64,000 bases of DNA from Streptomyces sp. NRRL F-6131. GTDB taxonomy: Bacteria; Actinomycetota; Actinomycetes; Streptomycetales; Streptomycetaceae. The notes beneath the pieces are model-generated. The model was not told the DNA's origin and searched no databases. It saw only the letters and a list, made by a program, of their open reading frames with translations. Positions 15,348 through 23,134 of the stretch are shown here, in pieces. Every line of letters starts with the position of its first letter. Position 1 is the stretch's first letter. The position numbers and the translations under genes were made by a program. The stretch is taken from positions 1-64,000 of the forward strand of contig JOHN01000027.1 in the NCBI GenBank assembly GCA_000719695.1. The letters run 5' to 3'.

Positions 15348-17711
15348 CTACGGCAGCGGGATGCGGACGGTCTGGGGGTCGTGGTCGCTGAGTTGGGTGG
15401 CGAACTCGCTGTTGAGGTGGACGATGTCGTAGGTGTAGGCCTTGGCCGCGAGGGCGGGGGAGATCAGGATGTGGTCGAGGACCTGGGAGTTGCCCTCGTA
15501 GACGTAGGTGTAGCGCTCGGCGAGGGGGAGGGTGCGGGGGAGGTCGACCAGGGAGCCGCCGGCGGTGAGGAGGTCGGCGGTCTGCGAGAACTCGAAGTCG
15601 TTGAGGTCGCCGAGGACGATCACCGCGGCGTTCGGGTCGACGGCGAGGATCTGGTCGGTGAAGGACTTCACGACGGTGGCCTGGGCGCGCCGCTGGGTCT
15701 CGGAGGGGCGGGCGGGCGGCTGGTAGCGGCCGAAGAGGGGCTGGTCGCCGCCCTTGGAGTTGAAGTGGTTGGCGATCACGAAGACCGGGCGGCCGTTCCA
15801 GCGGAACTCGCCGGCGAGCGGCTTGCGGCTGGCGTTGAAGGCGGAGTCGGCCGGGGCGATCCGGCCGGGGGAGTAGGCGAGGGCGGGGGTGCCGGCGTTG
15901 TTGACGACCGAGTTGGCGGTGGTGGAGCCCGCGCCCGGGCGGTCGGTGAAGCTCAGGCCCCGGTCGGTGCGGTAGAGGAAGACCTGGCGGATGTTGCCGC
16001 CGGGCTGGCCGCCGTCCTGGTCGTTGACCGGGTTGATCTGGCGGGAGGAGTAGGCCGGGCCGCCGGCCGCGGCTATCGCGGTGGTGAGCTTGGCCAGGGT
16101 CTGGTCGGCGGCGACGACGCCGTTGTCGGTGGCGCCGGAGTTGTCCTGGATCTCCTCCAGGGCGATCAGGTCGGGCGAGCGCAGGTTGCCGACGACGGCG
16201 GCCGCGAGGCCGTCGAACTTGCTCTGCGGGTCGCCCGGCGCGAGGTTCTCGACGTTGAAGGTCGCCGTGGACAGCTCGCCGGCGGCCGGCGCGGCGGTGG
16301 TCTCCGGGGCGAGGCCGCCGGGGAGGACCGTCGGGGTGGCGGTGACCAGCAGTTTGACCTTGCCGAAGGAGTAGTCGACGACGCCGACGGTGGCCCCGGA
16401 GAGGGTGTCGCCCACGGTGGCGGTCGGGGTCGGCGCGAGCACGTCGTCCAGCAGGACCCGCTCGGGGTTGCCGTCGGCGGCCTGGAGCAGGATGCCGCCG
16501 CGCGCGGTGCGGGTGGCGGAGCCCTGCGGGACGACCGGGACCTCGCCGAACGAGTTGCTCGGCCCGACCACGGCGGCGTCGGTCAGCTGGACCCGCATGC
16601 CCTCCAGCGACTCCCAGAAGTCCAGGCCGTCGGTGGCCGGCCGGAAGCCGCCGGCGGTCTCGACGTCACCGGTGGTCACACCGGAGATCACCGCGGCCGG
16701 CGGGACCCGGCCGCCGGCGCCGACCGTGGTGGCGGCGGGCAGCGCCGCGTCGTGGGCGAGCACGGTGGTGCTGGGCGCGGTGAGCTGGGTGACGGTCAGG
16801 TTGGTGGTGCCGCCGGTGCCGCCCGGGCGGTACTCGCTCACCGTGCCGCCGACCTCGACGGAGTCGCCGACGGCCACGCCGGGCGCGCCCGCGGTGTAGA
16901 CGTAGACCGCTTCGGCGGTCGCCGGGTCGGCGTCGGGCTGCGGGTCCTGGAACCAGTAGCCGCTCGGGCCCACGGCGGTGACCACCCCGGGGACGGCGGT
17001 GACCGCCCGGCCGGCCAGCGGGGAGGTGCGGGCGGCGCCCTGGACGTCGTGGATGCGGGTGCCGCCCGTCCCGCCGCCGGAGGAGGAGTTGCGGGGGGTG
17101 GGCGCGGTGACGGCGAAGTCGGCCGCGTTGTTGTCGGTGTCGGTGGCGCCGCCGCCCGCCCGGACCGCGGCGGTGGTGTTGGCGAGGTTGCCGGTCGGCG
17201 ATCCCTCGGCGGAGCTCGCGGTGGAGCCGTAGCCGACGAGGTCCTTGACGCCGGGCCGGCCGGCGCAGCCGGTGGAGCAGGTCAGCGCGGTGGCGTTGGT
17301 GACCAGCGCGACCTTCCCGGCGTTGGCGCCCATGGCGATCGTTCCGGTGGCGTCCGGCGTCGGGAGGGCGACGCCGGCACCCGCTCCGGCGGCCTCCTGC
17401 ACCAGGTAGTACCTGCCGGGGGCGATGGTGCCGGACAGGGTGGTCCGCGACCAGGACGACCCGGCCGCCGAGGCGTACTGGACGGTCCAGCCGGTGACGC
17501 TGACCGGGGTGGTGCCCCGGTTGTACAGCTCGACGAAGTCCTGGGTGAACGGCGCGCCGGAGTTGCCGCCGCCGCCGTAGACCTGGCTGATGACGACGTC
17601 CGGGGACACGGCCTGCGCGGTGCCGGCGGGCAGGGCGGTGAGCGCTCCGACGACGGTGGCGGCCGATGCCACCGCCAGTGCGCGGAGCCGGACTCGATCG
17701 GTTCGCCGCAT
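15348..17711 (-). CDS. Secreted ExeM/NucH-like endonuclease with lamin-tail domain
   Basis: 787-aa exported nuclease. A Sec/Tat-like signal peptide (about 1-34) is followed by a lamin-tail domain (about 36-150; VVISQVYGGGGNSG, DFVELYNRG), an OB-fold-like section (about 220-400; VPGVVTAVGPSGYWFQDP) and a C-terminal endonuclease/exonuclease/phosphatase domain (about 460-787). Catalytic motifs visible are TFNVENL, ALEEIQD, ANHFNSKGGDQPL, VLGDLNDFE, VLDHILIS and LSDHDP. Such enzymes degrade extracellular DNA or nucleotides for phosphate and nitrogen supply. The start ATG 17711 gives an intact signal peptide, with AGGAGGA 7 nt upstream. Weak PHO-box-like repeats lie upstream. Confidence 0.93.
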   Translation of the reverse strand: MRRTDRVRLRALAVASAATVVGALTALPAGTAQAVSPDVVISQVYGGGGNSGAPFTQDFVELYNRGTTPVSVTGWTVQYASAAGSSWSRTTLSGTIAPGRYYLVQEAAGAGAGVALPTPDATGTIAMGANAGKVALVTNATALTCSTGCAGRPGVKDLVGYGSTASSAEGSPTGNLANTTAAVRAGGGATDTDNNAADFAVTAPTPRNSSSGGGTGGTRIHDVQGAARTSPLAGRAVTAVPGVVTAVGPSGYWFQDPQPDADPATAEAVYVYTAGAPGVAVGDSVEVGGTVSEYRPGGTGGTTNLTVTQLTAPSTTVLAHDAALPAATTVGAGGRVPPAAVISGVTTGDVETAGGFRPATDGLDFWESLEGMRVQLTDAAVVGPSNSFGEVPVVPQGSATRTARGGILLQAADGNPERVLLDDVLAPTPTATVGDTLSGATVGVVDYSFGKVKLLVTATPTVLPGGLAPETTAAPAAGELSTATFNVENLAPGDPQSKFDGLAAAVVGNLRSPDLIALEEIQDNSGATDNGVVAADQTLAKLTTAIAAAGGPAYSSRQINPVNDQDGGQPGGNIRQVFLYRTDRGLSFTDRPGAGSTTANSVVNNAGTPALAYSPGRIAPADSAFNASRKPLAGEFRWNGRPVFVIANHFNSKGGDQPLFGRYQPPARPSETQRRAQATVVKSFTDQILAVDPNAAVIVLGDLNDFEFSQTADLLTAGGSLVDLPRTLPLAERYTYVYEGNSQVLDHILISPALAAKAYTYDIVHLNSEFATQLSDHDPQTVRIPLP

Positions 17712-17796
17712 GGGCGTCCTCCTGACGGGCGTGCAGCAGTGGATGGGCGGGCGCTGTGTGTTGTAGCAGCGCCACCCATGCCGTACCGCGCGCCGA

Positions 17797-17826
17797 GGCG
17801 AACGACCAGGCGTCCAACGGAAGAAC
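17797..17826 (-). promoter_or_regulatory. Possible PHO-box-like direct repeats
   Basis: On the minus strand GTTCTTCCG and GTTCGCCTC occur 23 bp apart with a degenerate unit between, about 90-115 bp upstream of the nuclease gene. This resembles the 11-bp repeat spacing of Streptomyces PhoP boxes (GTTCACC). The match is weak. Confidence 0.25.
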
Positions 17827-17951
17827 GTTTCGCCCGGCCCGCACTGGGTGACCGACGTGAGGGGCCGGTGGGGCGGGACGCGTCAGGAGGGACGCGTCAG
17901 GAGGGGCGGGGACGGAGGCGGGGGACCGGTCGGAGGTGTGACCGGCGGGCC

Positions 17952-18377
17952 TCAGCCGTCGGTGAGGGTGAGCCGGATGCCGATCGTGCCGCGCTCGCCG
18001 CGTCGCAGCCGGCTGCCGAGCACGGTGACGACGCCGACCAGACCGTACTTCTGCCGCAGCAGCGTCCGGTAGGCGGCGGTGCGCTCGGGGTCGAGGATCT
18101 CGGCGGTGGCCGGGACGGACTCCCCGGTCGGATTGCCCCGGACGTCGCAGGGGCCGACCAGGACGTCCGGGCGGTTGCGGATCCGCTTGACCTTCCACGA
18201 GTCGGTGACGGTCCAGATGCCGAGCGCCTCGCCGTCGCGGACCACCCACACGGGAGTCGGCACGGGCGTGCCGTCCTTCTTGAAGGTGGTGACCAGCAGG
18301 TAGCTGCCGGAGGAGAGGCTGACCAGGCGGGCGAGCCGTTCCTGCCGGTGCGGGTCGGGGTGGGGAGTGGCGCTCAT
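17952..18377 (-). CDS. PPOX-class F420-dependent split-barrel oxidoreductase
   Basis: 141-aa split-barrel protein of the FDOR/PNPOx superfamily: RLARLVSLSSGSYLLVTTFKKDGTPVPTPVWVV, then WTVTDSWKVKRIRNRPDVLVGPCDVRG and a C-terminal strand (RGTIGIRLTL). The TTFKKDGTPVPTPVW block is typical of F420-binding members related to biliverdin reductase Rv2074. ATG 18377 is preferred over ATG 18386: the sequence TAGAAT (18390-18385) sits 7 nt upstream and overlaps the earlier ATG, suggesting a leaderless transcript; no Shine-Dalgarno site is present. The substrate cannot be deduced. Confidence 0.85.
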   Translation of the reverse strand: MSATPHPDPHRQERLARLVSLSSGSYLLVTTFKKDGTPVPTPVWVVRDGEALGIWTVTDSWKVKRIRNRPDVLVGPCDVRGNPTGESVPATAEILDPERTAAYRTLLRQKYGLVGVVTVLGSRLRRGERGTIGIRLTLTDG

Positions 18378-18405
18378 GCCGGGCATTCTAGGCGCCGTGC
18401 GCGGG

Positions 18406-18457
18406 GCGGCCGGTCAGGGCGGCCGGTCAGGGCGGCCGGTCAGGGCGGCCGGTCAGT
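18406..18457. repeat. 13-bp tandem repeat x4 carrying stop codons in three frames
   Basis: Four copies of GCGGCCGGTCAGG (the last ends in T). Because the period is 1 mod 3, the minus-strand TGA in successive copies falls in all three frames. The last copy supplies the stop of the carboxypeptidase gene. Confidence 0.9.
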
Positions 18458-20093
18458 GTCGCCGGCGGGCCCGGGTGGAGCCGAGGCGGGCGCCGGTGGA
18501 GCGGACGAGGGCACGGGCGCGGCGGCTGAGGCGCCGACGGTCGGCGCCGCCCACCGCCGTGGCGCCGCCGACGGCCGTGGAGCCGCGCGGGGCGCGGGCG
18601 GCGGCCGCCGGCCGGGTGTCCGGGATCGCGGCCCGGACGGAGTACGCGACGGTCGGTGGGTAGTCCGGCCTCGGGGGGACGACGACGCCGCCGAGCACGG
18701 TCGGGGTCGGGGCGGCCCCGAGGACCGCGGCGGGCCCGGCCGACGGGCGCCGACGAGTGCGGAGCCGGCCCGCCGCCCAGAGCGCCAGCGCCGCGCCGAA
18801 GGCGACGGCCGTCCAGCCGGCCGGGCCGAGGGCGTGGTCGGCCCGGCGGATGGCGTGCGGCAGCACACCGCCGGAGGCGGGCGCCTCGGTGGCCGGGGCG
18901 GTGGCCTCGGTGGCCAGCTCCTCCACCAGGTGGCCGACCGGGTCGACCTTGCCGACCGCCGCGAAGCCCCAGTCCAGCAGCAACGCCGTCTCGTCGTAGA
19001 CCTTGGACTGCTGCTCCGGGTGCATCACCGTCACCAGCAGGGTCCGGCCGTTCCGTTCCGCCGCCCCGGTGAAGGTGGCGCCCGCATTGGTGGTGTAGCC
19101 GTTCTTCACCCCGATCAGGCCCGGGTACTTGCCCAGCAGCCGGTCGGTGTTGGCGATGTCGAAGGTGCTGCGCTGCCCCGTGGTCTTGTCCACCGCGCCG
19201 GGGAAGTGCGCCGTGCGGGTCGCGCAGTAGCTGCGGAAGTCCGGGTTGCGCAGCCCGGCGCGGGCGAACAGCGTGAGGTCGTACGCCGAGGAGACCTGCC
19301 CGTCCTGGTCGTAGCCCTCCGGGGTGACCACCTTGGTGTCCCGGGCCTGGAGGGCGGTCGCCCGCTCCTGCATCTGGGCGACGGTGCGGGCCAGCCCGCC
19401 GTTCATGTGGGCGAGGACGTGCACGGCGTCGTTGCCGGAGGCGAGGAAGACGCCCCGCCAGAGGTCCTCGACCCGGTACGGCAGGTTCTCCTTGATCCCG
19501 ACCAGGCTGCTGCCCGCGCCGAGCGCGGCCAGCTCGGCGGGGGCGACCCGGTGTTCCAGGGACCGGTCGAACTTCGGCAGCACGGTGTCGGCGAAGAGCA
19601 TCTTGAGCGTGCTGGCGGGCGGCAGCGGGAGGTGCGCGTTGCGGGCCGCGAGCACCTCGCCGGTCGCGGCGTCGGCGATCAGCCAGGACCGTCCGGTCAG
19701 TCCGGCGGGCAGCTCGGGGGCCCCGGTCCGGAGCGCCACCTGGACGGCCGGCCGGGCCAGCCGCTCGCCGCCGACCACGACGGTCGCGTCCTGCGCGGCC
19801 CCGGGCACGGCCGCCGCGGCGGGGGTCGCGCTCGTAGTCGCGGCGGTGCCGGTGGCGGTGGCCGTGGCGGTGGTCGTGCCGGTGGCCGTGGTGGAGGGGG
19901 TCGCGGACGAGCGGGCGGAGGGCGCGGGGGAGGGGGACGGCGTCGCCGCACGGAGCCCCGGCGAGCCGGTCAGGAGCCCGGCCGAGGAGGCGGCGGGCGC
20001 GCCGGCCGCGAGGACCAGCACGGCGACGGCGCCGGCCGCCGCCGGTCTCCCGGCCCGGACGCGCCTTCTGACGTGGGGTGACCTCTGCTGCAC
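18453..20093 (-). CDS. D-alanyl-D-alanine carboxypeptidase (peptidase S11)
   Basis: 546-aa membrane-anchored penicillin-binding protein trimming peptidoglycan stem peptides. It has a signal/anchor (AAAGAVAVLVLAAG), then a long Thr/Ala/Pro linker (about 45-110). The catalytic domain has SxxK in PPASTLKM, SxN in ASGNDAVH and KNGYTTNAG as the KTG-type triad. A C-terminal helix (AVAFGAALALWAAG) is followed by a basic, disordered tail. GTG 20093 is chosen because it places the signal correctly; the ribosome-binding site is poor, and longer in-frame forms run into the divergent MFS leader region. The C-terminal end lies in the 13-bp repeat, so tail length could vary between strains. Confidence 0.9.
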   Translation of the reverse strand: MQQRSPHVRRRVRAGRPAAAGAVAVLVLAAGAPAASSAGLLTGSPGLRAATPSPSPAPSARSSATPSTTATGTTTATATATGTAATTSATPAAAAVPGAAQDATVVVGGERLARPAVQVALRTGAPELPAGLTGRSWLIADAATGEVLAARNAHLPLPPASTLKMLFADTVLPKFDRSLEHRVAPAELAALGAGSSLVGIKENLPYRVEDLWRGVFLASGNDAVHVLAHMNGGLARTVAQMQERATALQARDTKVVTPEGYDQDGQVSSAYDLTLFARAGLRNPDFRSYCATRTAHFPGAVDKTTGQRSTFDIANTDRLLGKYPGLIGVKNGYTTNAGATFTGAAERNGRTLLVTVMHPEQQSKVYDETALLLDWGFAAVGKVDPVGHLVEELATEATAPATEAPASGGVLPHAIRRADHALGPAGWTAVAFGAALALWAAGRLRTRRRPSAGPAAVLGAAPTPTVLGGVVVPPRPDYPPTVAYSVRAAIPDTRPAAAARAPRGSTAVGGATAVGGADRRRLSRRARALVRSTGARLGSTRARRRH

Positions 20094-20404
20094 ACCGCGA
20101 ACGTACCCGGGCCGCCGCCGCCCCGCCCTGCCCGCTGCTCCGTCCGGGCCCCGCGCGGGCCTGGCGCCCGTCGCGCGTCCTCCCGGCGCCGGCCCGGACC
20201 GGACCTCCTCCGGGGCGGGGCGACTGGTACGGTACGGAACCATGTCCGTCCTCCGTGCGTAGCCGACCCGCCGCGACCGCGCCCCGACCACTCGGGAACC
20301 GCGCGGCCGCCCCGGTGTCCCCGTACGCACCTCCGGTGCTGCCCGTCGCGCCCCTTCCCGGCCCGTCGCGGCCCGCAGCCCGGACTTTCCTGAGGACGTT
20401 CGCC
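20094..20404. other. Divergent spacer with possible leader peptide, carboxypeptidase/MFS
   Basis: 311 bp. It contains a duplicated GGTACGGTACGG just before a minimal reading frame at 20242-20262, then 140 bp of C-rich sequence before the MFS ribosome-binding site. No other gene was recognised. Confidence 0.6.
20242..20262 (+). CDS. Possible six-residue leader peptide (MSVLRA) ahead of the MFS gene
   Basis: ATG followed by TCC GTC CTC CGT GCG and TAG. A -10-like TACGGT (20228-20233) lies 8 nt upstream, which would give a nearly leaderless transcript. Position 140 bp before an efflux-type MFS gene suggests translational attenuation, but this is inference from layout alone. Confidence 0.3.
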   Translation: MSVLRA

Positions 20405-21724
20405 TTGCCCTCCGCCGTCCCCGCGCCCACGCGCGCCCCGTCCGCACGCCCCGGCTACCGCGCCGTGCTCGGCGCCCCGCACGCCGGCTGCACCTTCGCC
20501 GCCGCGCTGCTCGGCCGCCTCTCCTACGGGGTGGTCCCGCTCGCCCTGCTGCTCACCGTCCGCGACACCACCGGCTCCTACTCCGCGGCGGGCGCGGCGA
20601 TGGCCCTGTTCGGCCTCGCCAGTGTCCTGCTCTCACCGGTCCGGGCCGGTCTGGTCGACCGCCACGGGCCCCGGCGGGTGCTGCCGCCGATGGCCTTGTC
20701 GTACACCGTCCTGCTGCTCGCGGCGGTCGCGACAGCGACGCGGCCGGGCGCCGGACCGGTGGCCGTCGGGGCGCTGGTCGTCGCGGCGGGCGCCTGTACG
20801 CCGCCGCTGGGTCCGGTGATGCGGACGTTCTGGCGGCGGCTCCTCCCCGATTCCGCGCTGCTCCGCCGCGCCTTCAGTCTGGACGGGGTGGCGGAGGAAC
20901 TGCTGTTCGTCGCCGGACCGTTGCTGGTCGGCCTGCTGCTCCCGCTGGTCGGCCCCGGTGGTGCCGTGGCGGCGGGCGCGGCGCTGCTGCTCGCCGGCGC
21001 CCTGCTGCTGGTGGCCTCGCCGGTCGCCGCACCGCCGGCGGCGACCGGTTCCGCAGGTGCCCGCGATGCCGCGGAGCCGGCCGGCGGTCGGCGTGCGGCC
21101 CGTCGTGCGGTGCGGCGCCGCGCCCCGCTGGGGGGCGGGCGGTTGCTGGGCGGGGCCGTGCTCGCCTCGGGCGTGACCGGGCTCGCGCTGGGCGCGCTGG
21201 ACCTCCTGGTGGTCGTCTTCGCGGAGCGGCAGGGCCGGCCGGAGGCGGTCGGCTGGATCCTGGCCGCGCTGTCCGTCGGCAGTGCGGTCGGCGGCCTGGG
21301 GCTCGGCGCGTTCGACCGCCCGGTGCCGAACGCCGTCCGGCTGCCGCTGTTCACCGCCGGTCTGGGTCTCGCGCTGACGGGCGCCGGGCTCGCCCCGAAC
21401 CTCGCCGTGCTCGGCGGTGCGGTCGTGCTCGCCGGTCTCTTCGTCGCACCGGCCCTCACCACCGCCTACCTGGTCGCGGACGAGGCGGTCGCCCCGAGCG
21501 CCCGGACCCGCGCCGGAGCCTGGGTGAACACCGCCTTCAACGCCGGTTCGGCCGCCGGCGGTGCGAGCGGGGGACTGCTGGTCGGGAACGCGCCCCTGCC
21601 GCTCTGCTTCGCCCTCGCCGCGGCCCCGGCGCTCACAGCCGTGCCCGTGCTGCTCCGGATGCGCGACTTTGGTGAGCCCCGGTCGCTCCGAAAGTCGGAT
21701 TCCGTCGGCGATCCGGCTCCCTAA
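20405..21724 (+). CDS. MFS transporter
   Basis: 439-aa transporter with about 12 hydrophobic helices. Helix 1 region: GCTFAAALLGRLSYGVVPLALLL. The MFS loop 2-3 signature appears as VDRHGPRRVLPP, and the second-half equivalent is less clear. The half-repeats are joined by a basic loop (GRRAARRAVRRRAPLG). Drug or small-metabolite export is likely; the substrate is unknown. TTG 20405 is chosen because GAGGA lies 8 nt upstream and the longer frame would antagonise the divergent carboxypeptidase gene. The stop codon TAA overlaps a -10-like hexamer for the next gene. Confidence 0.85.
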   Translation: MPSAVPAPTRAPSARPGYRAVLGAPHAGCTFAAALLGRLSYGVVPLALLLTVRDTTGSYSAAGAAMALFGLASVLLSPVRAGLVDRHGPRRVLPPMALSYTVLLLAAVATATRPGAGPVAVGALVVAAGACTPPLGPVMRTFWRRLLPDSALLRRAFSLDGVAEELLFVAGPLLVGLLLPLVGPGGAVAAGAALLLAGALLLVASPVAAPPAATGSAGARDAAEPAGGRRAARRAVRRRAPLGGGRLLGGAVLASGVTGLALGALDLLVVVFAERQGRPEAVGWILAALSVGSAVGGLGLGAFDRPVPNAVRLPLFTAGLGLALTGAGLAPNLAVLGGAVVLAGLFVAPALTTAYLVADEAVAPSARTRAGAWVNTAFNAGSAAGGASGGLLVGNAPLPLCFALAAAPALTAVPVLLRMRDFGEPRSLRKSDSVGDPAP

Positions 21725-21727
21725 CGT
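21722..21727 (+). promoter_or_regulatory. Candidate -10 element (TAACGT) of a leaderless gene
   Basis: TAACGT ends 7 nt before ATG 21735. Its first three bases are the MFS stop codon. No convincing -35 was found. Confidence 0.35.
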
Positions 21728-21734
21728 CGTGGTC

Positions 21735-21950
21735 ATGAAGAATCTGTTCGGCTACGCGAGTTTCGTGCTGGTCCTCGGCGGTCTCAGCGGTCTGGTCGCC
21801 GACCACCTGTGGGGCCTGCGCGTCTTCGGGTTCGTCCGCCACCTCGTGCCGGCGGACCACCAGACGGCGGGCTACTGCGCGCTGATCGGGCTGGGCGTCC
21901 TGCTGGGCCTCGCCGCGGCGTACCTGGAGCACCTGGGCGAGGAGGACTGA
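21735..21950 (+). CDS. Small two-helix membrane protein
   Basis: 71 aa with two hydrophobic segments (NLFGYASFVLVLGGLSGLVA and GYCALIGLGVLLGLAAAYLE) and a His-rich loop between them (DHLWGLRV, RHLVPADHQT). The acidic tail is HLGEED. It begins 10 bp after the MFS stop. No Shine-Dalgarno site is visible, but a TAACGT hexamer 7 nt upstream would allow leaderless translation. Unknown function; it may also be expressed from MFS read-through. Confidence 0.6.
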   Translation: MKNLFGYASFVLVLGGLSGLVADHLWGLRVFGFVRHLVPADHQTAGYCALIGLGVLLGLAAAYLEHLGEED

Positions 21951-22010
21951 GCCCGTGCCCGCACCCCTGCCCGTGCCCGTGCCCGTGCGCGCGCCCGTGC
22001 CCGCGCGGAC
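21951..22010. repeat. Degenerate CCCGTG hexamer repeat
   Basis: About nine imperfect units of GCCCGT/GCCCGC between the small membrane protein and the epoxide hydrolase gene. Simple-sequence spacer. Confidence 0.75.
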
Positions 22011-22078
22011 CCGGCGGGGAACGAACCGTCGGCCGCCGTCCGTTCGGCGGTTGACGAGTCGTCGACGAGGAGGGCCGC

Positions 22079-23083
22079 ATGACCAAGCAGGCGTACGGAC
22101 AGATCGCGCACCGTCACATCGAGGTGAACGGGGTCCGGCTGCACGTCGCCGAGCAGGGGGAGGGGCCGCTGGTCCTGCTGCTGCACGGCTTCCCGGAGAG
22201 CTGGTACTCCTGGCGCCACCAGTTCGCCCCGCTCGCCGGGGCCGGCTACCGGGTGGTCGCCGTCGACCAGCGCGGCTACGCCCGCAGCGAGCAGCCCGCG
22301 TCGGTCGACGCCTACACCCTGCTGCACCTGGTCGGTGACGTCACCGGGCTGATCCGGGCCCTCGGCGAGGAGAGCGCCGTCCTGGTCGGCCACGACTGGG
22401 GCGCCCCGGTCGCCTGGACCACCGCGACCCTGCGCCCCGACCTGGTGCGCGGGGTGGCCGGGCTGAGCGTCCCGCCGCTGCCCACCCTCGGTCTGCCGCC
22501 GCTGGCCCAGGGCCGGGAGCGGTACGGCGACGGCTTCTACCAGAACTACTTCCAGCGCCCGGGGGTCGCGGACGCCGAGCTCGCCGACGACCTGCACGCG
22601 TCCTTCCGCCGGATCCTCCACAGCGGCTCCGGCGACCGTCCGCGCGGCTCCGGTGGCGACGGGCCGCGGGCCTGGGTGGTCCGCGAGGGGCAGACGCTGC
22701 TGGAGAGCGTCCCCGAGCCGGAGAAGCTGCCCCACTGGCTCTCCGAGGCGGACATCGAGGCCTTCGTCGCCGACTACGCCGAGCACGGCGCGCGGGCGTT
22801 CACCGGCGGCCTCAACTGGTACCGCAACATCGACCGGAACAACGAGCTGCTCGCCGGGCTGGCCGGCCGGCCCGTGGAGGTCCCCGCGCTGTACGTGGCC
22901 GGGGACCAGGACATGGTCATGGCGCTGATCCCGGAGGAGGCGATGCGGCGGCTGCTGGAGCACCTGGCGCCGAAGCTGTACCGGCGGGTCACCCTTCCGG
23001 GGGTCGGTCACTGGACGCAGCAGGAGAGTCCGGCGGAGGTCACCGCGGCGCTGCTCGACTTCCTCGGGCAGCTGGACGGCTGA
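22079..23083 (+). CDS. Alpha/beta-hydrolase, epoxide hydrolase family
   Basis: 334 aa. The HGFPESWYSWRHQ motif (oxyanion HGxP) is at about 36-48, the nucleophile Asp106 sits in VGHDWGAPVAW, an acid Asp near 281 in VAGDQDMVM, and His near 311 in GVGHWTQQE. An Asp nucleophile in GHDWG is typical of epoxide hydrolases and haloalkane dehalogenases; HGFPES and the cap region (GFYQNYFQRPG) favour an EphA/EphB-like epoxide hydrolase. It opens epoxides to vicinal diols. The start ATG 22079 has GAGGAGGG 4-5 nt upstream. It is convergent with the VWA gene, with a shared hairpin between. Confidence 0.88.
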   Translation: MTKQAYGQIAHRHIEVNGVRLHVAEQGEGPLVLLLHGFPESWYSWRHQFAPLAGAGYRVVAVDQRGYARSEQPASVDAYTLLHLVGDVTGLIRALGEESAVLVGHDWGAPVAWTTATLRPDLVRGVAGLSVPPLPTLGLPPLAQGRERYGDGFYQNYFQRPGVADAELADDLHASFRRILHSGSGDRPRGSGGDGPRAWVVREGQTLLESVPEPEKLPHWLSEADIEAFVADYAEHGARAFTGGLNWYRNIDRNNELLAGLAGRPVEVPALYVAGDQDMVMALIPEEAMRRLLEHLAPKLYRRVTLPGVGHWTQQESPAEVTAALLDFLGQLDG

Positions 23084-23091
23084 GGCCACGG

Positions 23092-23126
23092 GCACGGGTG
23101 GTGGGCGCCGGCCCCACCACCCGTGC
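23092..23126. terminator. Bidirectional terminator between epoxide hydrolase and VWA genes
   Basis: Perfect 14-bp stem GCACGGGTGGTGGG / CCCACCACCCGTGC with a 7-nt loop, lying between two convergent stop codons. Confidence 0.8.
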
Positions 23127-23134
23127 GGCTCGGG

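Noticed and set aside
15165..20081. A very long plus-strand open frame (over 1,600 codons) opposite the nuclease, split-barrel and carboxypeptidase genes
   Set aside because: The translation is a Gly/Arg/Val-rich artefact of GC-rich antisense. The three minus-strand products have clear domains and starts.
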